A stretch of DNA of 31,554 bases. It comes from Avimonoglobus sp965151315. Its GTDB lineage: Bacteria; Bacillota; Clostridia; UBA1381. The notes beneath the pieces are model-generated. The model made no database searches. It was not told the DNA's origin and saw only the letters and a program-made list of their open reading frames with translations. Of this stretch, positions 7,997 to 14,459 are shown piece after piece (position 1 is the stretch's first letter; every line of letters begins with the position of its first letter). The stretch spans positions 1 through 31,554 of the forward strand of contig CBCTZG010000034.1 in the NCBI GenBank assembly GCA_965151315.1. Reading direction: 5' to 3'. The position numbers and the translations under genes are program-made.

Positions 7997-10900
7997 TTAA
8001 AAATCATCCAGGGTAATGATGTTACTGTCTTCGTCTTCTTGCTCATCTTCTTTTTCGTCGAGATAGGATAAATCGTCGTCCAGACCCTCTAATTCTTCAT
8101 CGTCTTCTTCGTCCATATCATCCATAACCATATCATCCGGCAGCTCGTCCATTGCGTGTGCCGCGCCGTCCTTGCCCTCCATGGTGGCCAGCAGATCCTC
8201 CCGTTCAATGGAGATCAGGTCGTCTTCATCGTCAACAGACGCGTCTAAGTCAATTTCTTCCATATCATGGTTCAAAATCCGGATATCCAGCGCCAGGGAC
8301 TGCAGTTCCTTCACCAGCACCTTAAATGATTCCGGAATACCGGATTTCGGAATATTCTCACCCTTCACAATAGCCTCATAGGTCTTCACACGGCCTACAA
8401 TATCGTCAGATTTTACTGTCAGGATCTCCTGCAGGGTGTACGCCGCACCATATGCCTCCAAGGCCCAGACTTCCATTTCACCAAACCGCTGTCCGCCGAA
8501 CTGGGCCTTACCGCCCAAAGGCTGCTGTGTCACCAGTGAATATGGGCCAGTGGAACGGGCATGGATCTTATCGTCAACCAAATGGTCCAGCTTCAGGTAA
8601 TACATCACGCCAACGGTAACCGGATTGTCAAACTTTTCGCCGGTACGGCCGTCGTAAACAACGGACTTAAAGTCCGGCCGGAGCCCGGCCTGCTGGAACG
8701 CCACAGCCAGCGCCTCGTCCTCCGCCCCGTCAAATACCGGGGTGGCCAGCTTGATGTACTCGCCCTGGGGCTTCTTTTTCTTGGCGTCTAAAATCGCCTG
8801 CTTAAATGTGGGGTCGCCGTCGATGGCCTCGATCTCCTCCGGCGTCATAGCGCTCAGGGTCCGGTATGCATAGCCCAAGTGCATTTCCAGCACCTGCCCA
8901 ATATTCATACGGGACGGTACGCCCAGCGGGTTCAGCACAATCTGCAGGGGTGTACCGTCCTCTAAGAACGGCATATCCTCCTGAGGCAGGACCCGGGAAA
9001 CAACACCCTTGTTCCCGTGGCGGCCGGCCATCTTATCGCCCACGGAGATTTTCCGCTTCTGGGCGATGTAGCAGCGCACAACCCGGTTTACGCCCGGGGA
9101 AAGCTCGTCGCCGTTTTCCCGGGTAAAGGTTTTCACGTCTACAATGATCCCGTTTTCCCCATGGGGCACACGCAGGGATGTATCCCGAACCTCCCGGGCC
9201 TTTTCCCCGAAAATCGCCCGCAGCAGACGCTCTTCCGCCGTCAGCTCCGTCTCGCCCTTTGGTGTTACCTTCCCTACCAGGATGTCGCCCGCCCGGACTT
9301 CCGCGCCGATGCGGATGATGCCCTGTTCATCCAGATCCTTCAGGGCGTCCTCAGACACGTTAGGGATATCCCGGGTAATTTCTTCCGGCCCCAGCTTGGT
9401 ATCCCGGGCCTCGCATTCGTATTCTTCAATATGGATAGATGTAAATACATCGTGTTTTACCAGTTCTTCGCTGATTAAGACAGCGTCCTCGTAGTTATAG
9501 CCCTCCCAGGTCATAAACCCGATGAGGATGTTCTTGCCCAAGGCCAGCTCGCCGTTATCCATAGCGGGGCCATCGGCAATAATGTCGCCCTTTTCCACAT
9601 GCTCGCCCAGCTTTACAATGGGCCGCTGGTTGATACAGGTGGACTGGTTAGACCGGGCGAACTTAATCAGCTTATGCCGATGCTTCACACCGGTGCCGTC
9701 TCCCTTGATCACGATTTCTTCCGAGGAAACCTTTTCAACCACGCCGGCTTCCTTGGCAAGCACAGCGGAGCCGGAGTCCTTCGCCACCTTATATTCCATG
9801 CCGGTACCCACGATGGGGGAATCCGTCGTCAAAAGCGGTACAGCCTGGCACTGCATGTTAGAGCCCATCAGGGCACGGTTGGCGTCGTCGTTTTCCAGGA
9901 AGGGGATACAGGCTGTAACAACGGAAACCAGCTGCCGGGGTGAAACGTCCATAAAATCAATTTCCTGGCCGGGCACCTCGATGATCTCGTCCCGATACCG
10001 GGCGGAAACTTTTTTGTCCATAAACCGACCGTCCGCATCCAAGGGTTCATTGGCCTGGGCGATAATATATTCGTCTTCCGTATCCGCTGTCATGTAAATA
10101 ATCTCATCGGTCACACAACCGGTGGCTTTGTCCACCCGGCGGTACGGCGCCTCAATAAAGCCGTACTCGTTAATCCGGGCAAAGGTAGCCAGAGAGGTAA
10201 TCAGGCCGATGTTGGGACCTTCCGGGGTCTCAATGGGACACATCCGGCCATAGTGGGAATAGTGTACGTCCCGGACTTCAAAGCCCGCCCGCTCCCGGGA
10301 CAGGCCGCCTGGGCCCAAGGCGGAGATTCTCCGCTTATGCCGCAGCTCCGCTAAGGGGTTGGGCTGATCCATAAACTGGGACAGCTGGGAAGACCCGAAA
10401 AATTCATTGATGGTAGCAATAATGGGCCGGATATTGATCAGGGTCTGGGGGGTGATGATCTCCATGTCCTGTATGGTCATCCGCTCCCGGACAACACGCT
10501 CCATCCGGGCCAGGCCGATCCGGAACTGGTTTTGCAAAAGCTCACCCACACACCGGAGCCGGCGGTTCCCTAAATGGTCAATATCGTCAATGCTGCCGAT
10601 ACCATTGGCCAGGTTCAGCACATAGTTAATAGAAGCTAAAATATCGTCAATGGTGATATGCTTGGGGCTCAGCTCATCGATCCGGTCATACACCATCTTT
10701 TTAGCTTCCTCGTCATTTTCTGCTTTGTCCAGAATTTCTTCCAGCACAGAACGGCGCACCTTTTTGATGTGCATGTCCGAAAGATCCATGTCCATATACT
10801 CAGACAGGAACACCATATCATTGGAAAATACCCGGACCCGCTGTTCGTTTACCAAAAGATCCAGCTTATTTACGCCAGCGCGTTCAATGGCCTCGGCCAT

Positions 10901-11836
10901 TTCCTGGCTCAAGGCGTCGCCGGCCTTGGCCAGGATCTCCCCGGTCAGGGGGCTGATCACGTCGTCGGCAACGGTTTTGCCTTTAATCCGGGCTGCGATG
11001 CCCAGCTTTTTATCAAATTTATACCGGCCAACCCGGGCCAGGTCATACCGCTTAGGGTCAAAGAACATATTCATAATCAAGGACTCAGCGCTCTCCACGT
11101 TTAAGGGCTCGCCTGGCCGGAGCCTTTTGTAGATTTCCAAAAGCGCGTCGTCCCGGCTGGAGGTAGGATCCTTTTCAAAGGTAGCCGTAAAGCGGGGGTC
11201 CTCGCCGAACATTTCTAAAATCTCGCCGTTGGATACCACGCCCATAGCACGGATTAGAATGGTGACCGGGAGCTTTCTCGTCCTGTCAATGCGCACGGAA
11301 AAAACGTCGTTGGAATCCGTTTCGTATTCCAGCCACGCACCCCGGTATGGGATTACTGTAGAATTGTAGAGGGGCTTACCGGTCTTGTCCCGCTCAAAGC
11401 CGTAGTAGATCCCCGGTGAACGGACAAGCTGGCTGACAATGACGCGCTCCGCGCCATTGATAATAAAGGTGCCCTGCTCAGTCATCAGCGGGAAGTCACC
11501 CATGAAAATTTCCTGCTCCTTGATCTCGCCGGTTTCCGTATTGATCAGCCGTACGCTGACCCGCAGCGGCGCCGCGTATTTAGCGTCCCGCTCCTTGCAC
11601 TCCTCTACGGAATATTTAGAATTATAGTCGAGCTTATAGTCAAAAAACTCTAAAACCAGATGTCCCGAATGGTCGGTGATGGGGGAAATATCCCGGAAAA
11701 CCTCCCGGAGCCCCTCGTCTAAAAACCATTTGTAGGAATTTTTCTGCACCTCGATCAGGTTCGGCATTTCCAGAACCTCGTTGATCTTCGAATAGCTAAG
11801 CCGGGTGTTTTTGCCTAACTGTATCTCATGCACCAT
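7997..11836 (-). CDS. rpoB: DNA-directed RNA polymerase subunit beta
   Basis: This is the second-largest RNA polymerase subunit, 1279 residues. The rifampicin pocket (about residues 478-530) reads FFGSSQLSQFMDQ, then HKRRISALGPGGLSRERAGF, with the Asp, His and Ser equivalent to E. coli 516, 526 and 531 all wild type. The C-terminal core (GDKMAGRHGNKGVVS, GGKAQFGGQRFGEMEVWALE) is complete. An unusual tail of about 80 residues follows, composed largely of Asp and Glu and ending SNIITLDDF. GAGGTGATT supports ATG 11836. The gene heads the rpoBC unit, with its own promoter at 11987-12015. No rplJ or rplL lies upstream: the neighbour is a divergent DnaD-domain gene. Confidence 0.99.
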   Translation of the reverse strand: MVHEIQLGKNTRLSYSKINEVLEMPNLIEVQKNSYKWFLDEGLREVFRDISPITDHSGHLVLEFFDYKLDYNSKYSVEECKERDAKYAAPLRVSVRLINTETGEIKEQEIFMGDFPLMTEQGTFIINGAERVIVSQLVRSPGIYYGFERDKTGKPLYNSTVIPYRGAWLEYETDSNDVFSVRIDRTRKLPVTILIRAMGVVSNGEILEMFGEDPRFTATFEKDPTSSRDDALLEIYKRLRPGEPLNVESAESLIMNMFFDPKRYDLARVGRYKFDKKLGIAARIKGKTVADDVISPLTGEILAKAGDALSQEMAEAIERAGVNKLDLLVNEQRVRVFSNDMVFLSEYMDMDLSDMHIKKVRRSVLEEILDKAENDEEAKKMVYDRIDELSPKHITIDDILASINYVLNLANGIGSIDDIDHLGNRRLRCVGELLQNQFRIGLARMERVVRERMTIQDMEIITPQTLINIRPIIATINEFFGSSQLSQFMDQPNPLAELRHKRRISALGPGGLSRERAGFEVRDVHYSHYGRMCPIETPEGPNIGLITSLATFARINEYGFIEAPYRRVDKATGCVTDEIIYMTADTEDEYIIAQANEPLDADGRFMDKKVSARYRDEIIEVPGQEIDFMDVSPRQLVSVVTACIPFLENDDANRALMGSNMQCQAVPLLTTDSPIVGTGMEYKVAKDSGSAVLAKEAGVVEKVSSEEIVIKGDGTGVKHRHKLIKFARSNQSTCINQRPIVKLGEHVEKGDIIADGPAMDNGELALGKNILIGFMTWEGYNYEDAVLISEELVKHDVFTSIHIEEYECEARDTKLGPEEITRDIPNVSEDALKDLDEQGIIRIGAEVRAGDILVGKVTPKGETELTAEERLLRAIFGEKAREVRDTSLRVPHGENGIIVDVKTFTRENGDELSPGVNRVVRCYIAQKRKISVGDKMAGRHGNKGVVSRVLPQEDMPFLEDGTPLQIVLNPLGVPSRMNIGQVLEMHLGYAYRTLSAMTPEEIEAIDGDPTFKQAILDAKKKKPQGEYIKLATPVFDGAEDEALAVAFQQAGLRPDFKSVVYDGRTGEKFDNPVTVGVMYYLKLDHLVDDKIHARSTGPYSLVTQQPLGGKAQFGGQRFGEMEVWALEAYGAAYTLQEILTVKSDDIVGRVKTYEAIVKGENIPKSGIPESFKVLVKELQSLALDIRILNHDMEEIDLDASVDDEDDLISIEREDLLATMEGKDGAAHAMDELPDDMVMDDMDEEDDEELEGLDDDLSYLDEKEDEQEDEDSNIITLDDF

Positions 11837-11898
11837 TCAATAATCACCTCGTCTAAATTTTCGGTAAAATCCGGGCCGCCGCTTTTTTTGAAAAACCC

Positions 11899-11927
11899 TT
11901 GATTTTTATCCAATCCTATGGTATAAT
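11899..11927 (+). promoter_or_regulatory. Promoter and palindrome for the DnaD-domain gene
   Basis: TTGATT (11899-11904), a 17-base spacer and TATAAT (11922-11927) point rightward. A 7-bp inverted repeat, CTATGGT (11916-11922) and ACCATAG (11931-11937), straddles the -10, as a repressor operator would. The predicted leader is about 120 bases and crosses the hairpin at 12005-12036. The site also lies within the untranslated leader of rpoB on the other strand. Confidence 0.6.
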
Positions 11928-11986
11928 TTCACCATAGATAGGATAGCGGATAATATGCCCATAATAATACCATTATACAATATTCT

Positions 11987-12015
11987 ATATTATCACACTA
12001 TTTTCAATATGTCAA
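11987..12015 (-). promoter_or_regulatory. Promoter for rpoB-rpoC
   Basis: On the minus strand, a perfect TTGACA (12015-12010), a 17-base spacer and TAATAT (11992-11987) give a strong promoter with a leader of about 145 bases to rpoB. The -35 lies inside the palindrome at 12005-12026, so a protein or structure acting there could affect both divergent units. Confidence 0.65.
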
Positions 12016-12036
12016 GAGACATATTGGATTTTTTTT
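12005..12036 (+). promoter_or_regulatory. Leader hairpin with T-tract (attenuator-like) before the DnaD gene
   Basis: CAATATGTC (12005-12013), loop AAGA and GACATATTG (12018-12026) form a perfect 9-bp stem. Eight T residues follow (12029-12036), 19 bases before the start codon. On the plus strand this resembles a weak, AU-rich intrinsic terminator within the leader. As DNA it is a palindrome containing the rpoB -35. Either role is inference. Confidence 0.45.
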
Positions 12037-12055
12037 GAAGGATTTGAGGAAGATT

Positions 12056-13015
12056 ATGCCACAATTTATCTTAAAGCATGAATACGTCCCGGTTTCCACC
12101 TATTTTATAGAGCACCATCTCAAGGACGCCAACGGCACCTTCGTGAAGGTGTATCTGTACGCCCTGGATCTGGCCTTCGGCGGCAAGAACGTGGAAACCA
12201 GCTACATTGCCAAGCAGCTGGATATTCTGGAAAGCGACGTTTTGCAGGCCTTTGCCCATTGGGAAAAGGCCGGGATCCTGCGGGAAGCGGACGGTACATA
12301 TGAATTTGGCCAAGGCCGGCCCGCACCCCAGCCGGAGCCCGCCGCTCCGCCGGCGGGCAGCGCCCGCACCCAGCAGGACAGCGCCGATGTGGCTGTGGCC
12401 ATATCCCAGGACAAGCGCCTGTCAGAAATGCTGCAGATCGCCGAGCAGCTTTTAGGCCGTACCCTGTCCAGCCAGGACGCCGAAACCCTTTATTGGTTCT
12501 ACGACGAGCTCCGGTTCAGCCCAGAGGTTGTCTTGATGCTTTTGGAATACTGTGTATCCAAGGATAAGAAAAATATGAACTATATTGAAAAGGTGGCTAT
12601 CGGCTGGCACGAAGCCGGGATCACCACCATGGAACAGGTATCGGCCTATATTGGTGCGGAGCAGGAAAAGGGCAGCTACCTCCGGGCCATCCGCAAAATT
12701 ATGGGGATTACCAACCGGGCCCTAAGCCAGAGCGAAGAGCAGTATCTGATGAAATGGCGCACAGAATGCGGCATGAGCGAGGAAATGGTGGCGCTGGCCT
12801 ATGAATACTGTATTTTACAGACTGCCAAGCTGTCCTTCCCCTATATGGATAAGATTATCGCCCGCTGGCAGCGGCAGGGGATCACCACCGTGCTCCAGGC
12901 GGAGGAGGATAACCGGGCGTTCCGGCAGAAAAACGCCGCCAACGCCCAGTTTGGACAGACCCCGGATCACGACGCCCTAGCGGAAATCGCCCGGCGGCGC
13001 ATTGAGGAACAGTAA
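12056..13015 (+). CDS. DnaD-domain replication protein
   Basis: A 319-residue protein of the DnaD/DnaB family, which helps load the replicative helicase at the origin or during restart. The N-terminal 85 residues look like a winged-helix domain (VSTYFIEHHLKDANGTFVKVYLYAL, then a DNA-binding-like helix around YIAKQLDILESDVLQAF). A proline- and alanine-rich linker follows (about 92-115). Two DnaD/DnaB_2 repeats follow, about 130-190 (DAETLYWFYDELRFSPEVVLMLLEYC) and 210-280 (EEQYLMKWRTECGMSEEMVALAYEYC); each ends with the typical YIEK/YMDKII and W segments. ATG 12056 has GAGGA just upstream; the frame is also open from TTG 12035, which lacks one. Two-repeat versions are common in Clostridia. No dnaC/dnaI gene is adjacent. 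Confidence 0.9.
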   Translation: MPQFILKHEYVPVSTYFIEHHLKDANGTFVKVYLYALDLAFGGKNVETSYIAKQLDILESDVLQAFAHWEKAGILREADGTYEFGQGRPAPQPEPAAPPAGSARTQQDSADVAVAISQDKRLSEMLQIAEQLLGRTLSSQDAETLYWFYDELRFSPEVVLMLLEYCVSKDKKNMNYIEKVAIGWHEAGITTMEQVSAYIGAEQEKGSYLRAIRKIMGITNRALSQSEEQYLMKWRTECGMSEEMVALAYEYCILQTAKLSFPYMDKIIARWQRQGITTVLQAEEDNRAFRQKNAANAQFGQTPDHDALAEIARRRIEEQ

Positions 13016-13048
13016 AAAAATCCCGGTTTTGAAAACCGGGATTTTTTT
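13014..13048. terminator. Bidirectional terminator
   Basis: An A-tract, the stem TCCCGGTTTT (13021-13030) with AAAACCGGGA (13032-13041), and seven T residues (13042-13048). It serves both the DnaD gene and the converging small gene, whose stop codon overlaps the T-tract. Confidence 0.9.
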
Positions 13049-13346
13049 AGTCCTGCCGGCGGGTATACCCCGAAGCCAGAAAGGTATCCAATATGAAACG
13101 CGCCGCCAGCGTCCAGCCGTTGATAAAGGTCCGCGCGTCTTCCATGCAGGAAAAGGCGCTGGCCGCTGCCAGATACTGCTGGTATCGCTCCGCCTGTTCT
13201 TCATTTAAGGTTTCCAGCAGCGCTTCTTCTTTTTCCACCGCTGCGTTTTGTAGGGCAGTGTATTCCGGGCTGGGGTCAAAATACCCCTCCGCGGCGTCCA
13301 GATTCCCAAAGTAAAATTCTTCAATCACATTCTTTCCGTTTAGCAT
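13047..13346 (-). CDS. Small helical protein, possibly DUF6809-like
   Basis: A 99-residue soluble protein. The pattern resembles the small Clostridial DUF6809 proteins: an N-terminal IEEFYFGNLDAAEGYF, a central coiled helix (EKEEALLETLNEEQAERYQQYLAA) and a C-terminal FINGWTLAARFILDTFL. This is from memory of the pattern, not from a search. Family members have no known function and often lie near mobile or accessory genes. ATG 13346 is preferred because AAAGGA lies nine bases upstream; the TTG at 13355 abuts the ribosome binding site. The stop codon overlaps the terminator. No clear promoter was found. Confidence 0.7.
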   Translation of the reverse strand: MLNGKNVIEEFYFGNLDAAEGYFDPSPEYTALQNAAVEKEEALLETLNEEQAERYQQYLAAASAFSCMEDARTFINGWTLAARFILDTFLASGYTRRQD

Positions 13347-13390
13347 AGCAAACAATCCTTTCTATATCATGAAAAATTGTCCCCAGCCTA

Positions 13391-13419
13391 TTGCAAAAAG
13401 TTTGTGCAGATGGTATAAT
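13391..13419 (+). promoter_or_regulatory. Promoter of candidate small RNA copy 1
   Basis: TTGCAA (13391-13396), a 17-base spacer and an extended -10, TGG-TATAAT (13411-13419). An inverted repeat, GTGCAGA (13404-13410) and TCTGCAC (13423-13429), brackets the -10 and could be an operator. No open reading frame with a ribosome binding site follows on this strand. Confidence 0.55.
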
Positions 13420-13425
13420 ATTTCT

Positions 13426-13501
13426 GCACCATTGCTTTTTGCAATGGCTGTTGGTTGGGGAAGCGGTGTTTTGCTGTCATGGGCGCACCGCTTTCTTTTT
13501 T
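13426..13501 (+). ncRNA. Candidate small RNA, copy 1
   Basis: Downstream of an extended -10 promoter, a transcript of about 75 bases is predicted. It begins with the hairpin CCATTGC-TTTTT-GCAATGG (13429-13447) and continues through a G-rich single strand (around 13451-13460). It ends in an intrinsic terminator, AAGCGGTG (13461-13468) with CACCGCTT (13486-13493), then a T-tract to 13501. Copy 2 at 14146-14227 keeps both hairpins although the terminator stem has changed sequence, which supports RNA-level function. The 3' end converges on, and just overlaps, the stop codon of the first RHH gene. No known RNA family is recognised. A non-functional shared repeat is the alternative. Confidence 0.5.
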
Positions 13502-13652
13502 ATTTGTCATCCAACTGGGATATTGCGCGCCGAATCCCTTCTGCCATCCCGATGGCATGTTTTTCACAAAAATTTTTTAACTTTGTAAAAGCAGCCTCAT
13601 CAAGACGCGTCATAATTCTATGGGTTTTCGGACTATCCGTCGGACGCCCCAT
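13500..13652 (-). CDS. Ribbon-helix-helix (CopG/Arc-like) DNA-binding protein 1
   Basis: A 50-residue protein, MGRPTDSPKTHRIMTRLD..., with the plan of a single ribbon-helix-helix domain. It has a basic N-terminal arm (MGRPTDSPK), a beta strand (HRIMTRLD) that would contact DNA as a dimer, helix A (AAFTKLKNFCEKH) and helix B (MAEGIRRAISQL). ATG 13652 is chosen because its two neighbours share this start motif, but no ribosome binding site sits before it. The only GGAGG (minus strand, 13677-13673) lies three bases before an out-of-frame ATG at 13669 whose frame meets this one at a run of seven A residues. The frame is also open from GTG 13673. Function: probably an autorepressor; alternatively a plasmid-type CopG or antitoxin. 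Confidence 0.65.
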   Translation of the reverse strand: MGRPTDSPKTHRIMTRLDEAAFTKLKNFCEKHAIGMAEGIRRAISQLDDK

Positions 13653-13680
13653 TTTTTTAGCCGTTGCATTCACCTCCAAT

Positions 13681-13726
13681 ACTTTTGGCTGCTATAAGTA
13701 TATCACTTTTGGCAGCTGTTTGTCAA
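13681..13726 (-). promoter_or_regulatory. Promoter and repeats of RHH gene 1
   Basis: Minus-strand TTGACA (13726-13721), an 18-base spacer and TATACT (13702-13697). Two 12-base direct repeats differing at one base (plus-strand ACTTTTGGCTGC 13681-13692 and ACTTTTGGCAGC 13705-13716) lie 24 bases apart on either side of the -10, as expected for tandem RHH dimers repressing their own gene. Confidence 0.65.
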
Positions 13727-13750
13727 GTGCTTTTAAAAACTTTTAAGGAA

Positions 13751-13789
13751 TAATAAAAACTGCTAGCAACAAAAGTTTCCAGCAGTTTT
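13751..13789 (-). terminator. Terminator downstream of RHH gene 2
   Basis: Read on the minus strand, AAAACTGCT (13789-13781) pairs with AGCAGTTTT (13764-13756) across a 16-base loop and runs into TTTTTATTATT. It would end the RHH gene 2 message. Confidence 0.55.
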
Positions 13790-13817
13790 AGTTCAAATCA
13801 AAACCTTGTATATACAT

Positions 13818-13853
13818 AACCAAACAGCTTTCTTAGTTGAAAGCCATTTGGTT
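13818..13853 (-). other. Long hairpin at the 3' end of RHH gene 2
   Basis: AACCAAACAGCTTTC (13818-13832) and GAAAGCCATTTGGTT (13839-13853) form a 15-bp stem, interrupted by two adjacent non-Watson-Crick pairs that become G-U pairs in the minus-strand RNA. It begins at the stop codon and has no T-tract, so it may protect the 3' end of the message. Confidence 0.5.
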
Positions 13854-14023
13854 TACTTTAGACCTAAAAGCAGCTTTAATCCCCGGCGGAACGCTTCCAC
13901 CTTGGTCACGCCGTTTTCTTCGCAGTATGCTGACAAAGCCTTGTGCATTTCTTCGTCATAGCGAATAGAAATGTCGTATTTCTTTGGATTTTCTGCTTTT
14001 GGCCTGCCTGTCCGTGGGCTCAC
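13853..14023 (-). CDS. Ribbon-helix-helix (CopG/Arc-like) DNA-binding protein 2
   Basis: A 56-residue protein starting at GTG 14023, seven to eight bases after an AGGTGA ribosome binding site. It has the arm TGRPKAENPKK, a DNA-contacting strand (YDISIRYD), helix A (MHKALSAYCEENG) and helix B (VEAFRRGLKLLLGL), giving a complete single-domain RHH. It shares the GRPxxxNPK arm and the Cys-Glu at the end of helix A with its neighbours. Overall it is diverged from them, so the three are paralogues of some age. A 9-bp inverted repeat around its own -10 suggests autoregulation. No toxin-like partner is encoded next to it. Confidence 0.85.
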   Translation of the reverse strand: MSPRTGRPKAENPKKYDISIRYDEEMHKALSAYCEENGVTKVEAFRRGLKLLLGLK

Positions 14024-14034
14024 AGAATCACCTC

Positions 14035-14085
14035 ACTTTTTGAACCTCACAAATATATTATAATAAACGAACCTCAAAAAGTCAA
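14035..14085 (-). promoter_or_regulatory. Promoter and operator of RHH gene 2
   Basis: Minus-strand TTGACT (14085-14080), a 17-base spacer and TATAAT (14062-14057). A perfect inverted repeat, ACTTTTTGA (14035-14043) and TCAAAAAGT (14074-14082), brackets the -10, and GAACCTCA is repeated directly at 14042-14049 and 14069-14076. Confidence 0.7.
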
Positions 14086-14130
14086 CGCTTTTTTGAAAAT
14101 TTTACAGCATATTAAAAAAGTTTGTGCGGA

Positions 14131-14139
14131 TGGTATAAT
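14131..14139 (+). promoter_or_regulatory. Extended -10 promoter of candidate small RNA copy 2
   Basis: TGG-TATAAT (14131-14139) is identical to copy 1. The upstream -35 position (14111-14116) is degenerate, ATTAAA, so this copy relies on the extended -10. The bracketing inverted repeat carries one change (GTGCGGA with TCTGCAC). Confidence 0.5.
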
Positions 14140-14145
14140 ATTTCT

Positions 14146-14227
14146 GCACCATTGCTTTTGCAATGGCTGTGGGATTGGGAAGCGGCGGGTTCTTTGCTGG
14201 ATTGCGCTGCTTCCTTCTTTATTTTTT
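14146..14227 (+). ncRNA. Candidate small RNA, copy 2
   Basis: The region 14115-14170 matches copy 1 at all but one base plus one single-base gap. It keeps the 5' hairpin CCATTGC-TTTT-GCAATGG (14149-14166). The terminator is a different sequence with the same fold: GGAAGCGGCG (14178-14187) with CGCTGCTTCC (14205-14214), one G-U pair, then a T-rich tract to 14227. The 3' end overlaps the stop of RHH gene 3 by about nine bases, converging as copy 1 does on RHH gene 1. It is probably untranslated. Confidence 0.5.
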
Positions 14228-14398
14228 GAGGCTGTCGTACACCTGCTCAATTCCCTGCCGTGCAACATTTGACCGTGTTGTCCCTAATTTTTCCACACAA
14301 AAGTCTAGCTTTTCTTTAGTTGCCTTATCTACCCGCAGATAAATGCGCTCGGACAAAGGATTTTCCACCGGCGGACGCCCCATTTTCTTTTCCGACAT
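14219..14398 (-). CDS. Ribbon-helix-helix (CopG/Arc-like) DNA-binding protein 3
   Basis: A 59-residue protein from ATG 14398, after a good GAGGTGA site. It has the arm MGRPPVENP, a strand (ERIYLRVD), helix A (ATKEKLDFCVEKLG) and helix B (RSNVARQGIEQVYDSL), again a single RHH fold. The stop codon overlaps the terminator T-tract of small RNA copy 2. A 12-bp perfect inverted repeat around its promoter is its likely operator. It could be a plasmid-derived repressor or an orphan antitoxin; no toxin gene is visible nearby. Confidence 0.85.
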   Translation of the reverse strand: MSEKKMGRPPVENPLSERIYLRVDKATKEKLDFCVEKLGTTRSNVARQGIEQVYDSLKK

Positions 14399-14410
14399 TT
14401 TCTCACCTCG

Positions 14411-14459
14411 CTTTTTGTCGGCTCATATATATTATACATATCGGCCGACAAAAAGTCAA
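14411..14459 (-). promoter_or_regulatory. Promoter and 12-bp palindromic operator of RHH gene 3
   Basis: Minus-strand TTGACT (14459-14454), a 17-base spacer and TATAAT (14436-14431). CTTTTTGTCGGC (14411-14422) and GCCGACAAAAAG (14444-14455) are perfect inverted repeats 21 bases apart with the -10 between them. The AT-rich block on the far side of the -35 (14460-14479) is nearly identical to that of RHH gene 2 (14086-14105). Confidence 0.72.

Noticed and set aside
12035..12055. A TTG start for the DnaD-domain protein seven codons upstream
   Set aside because: It overlaps the T-tract of the leader hairpin and lacks a ribosome binding site, whereas ATG 12056 has GAGGA upstream.
13391..14230. 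A CRISPR array based on the two repeated blocks
   Set aside because: There are only two copies, 720 bp apart, with genes between them and no cas genes.
13500..14398. A toxin-antitoxin operon reading of the RHH genes
   Set aside because: RHH proteins are common antitoxins, but no ParE-, RelE-, MazF- or HicA-like frame with a ribosome binding site lies beside any of the three. The reading is kept only as a weak alternative.
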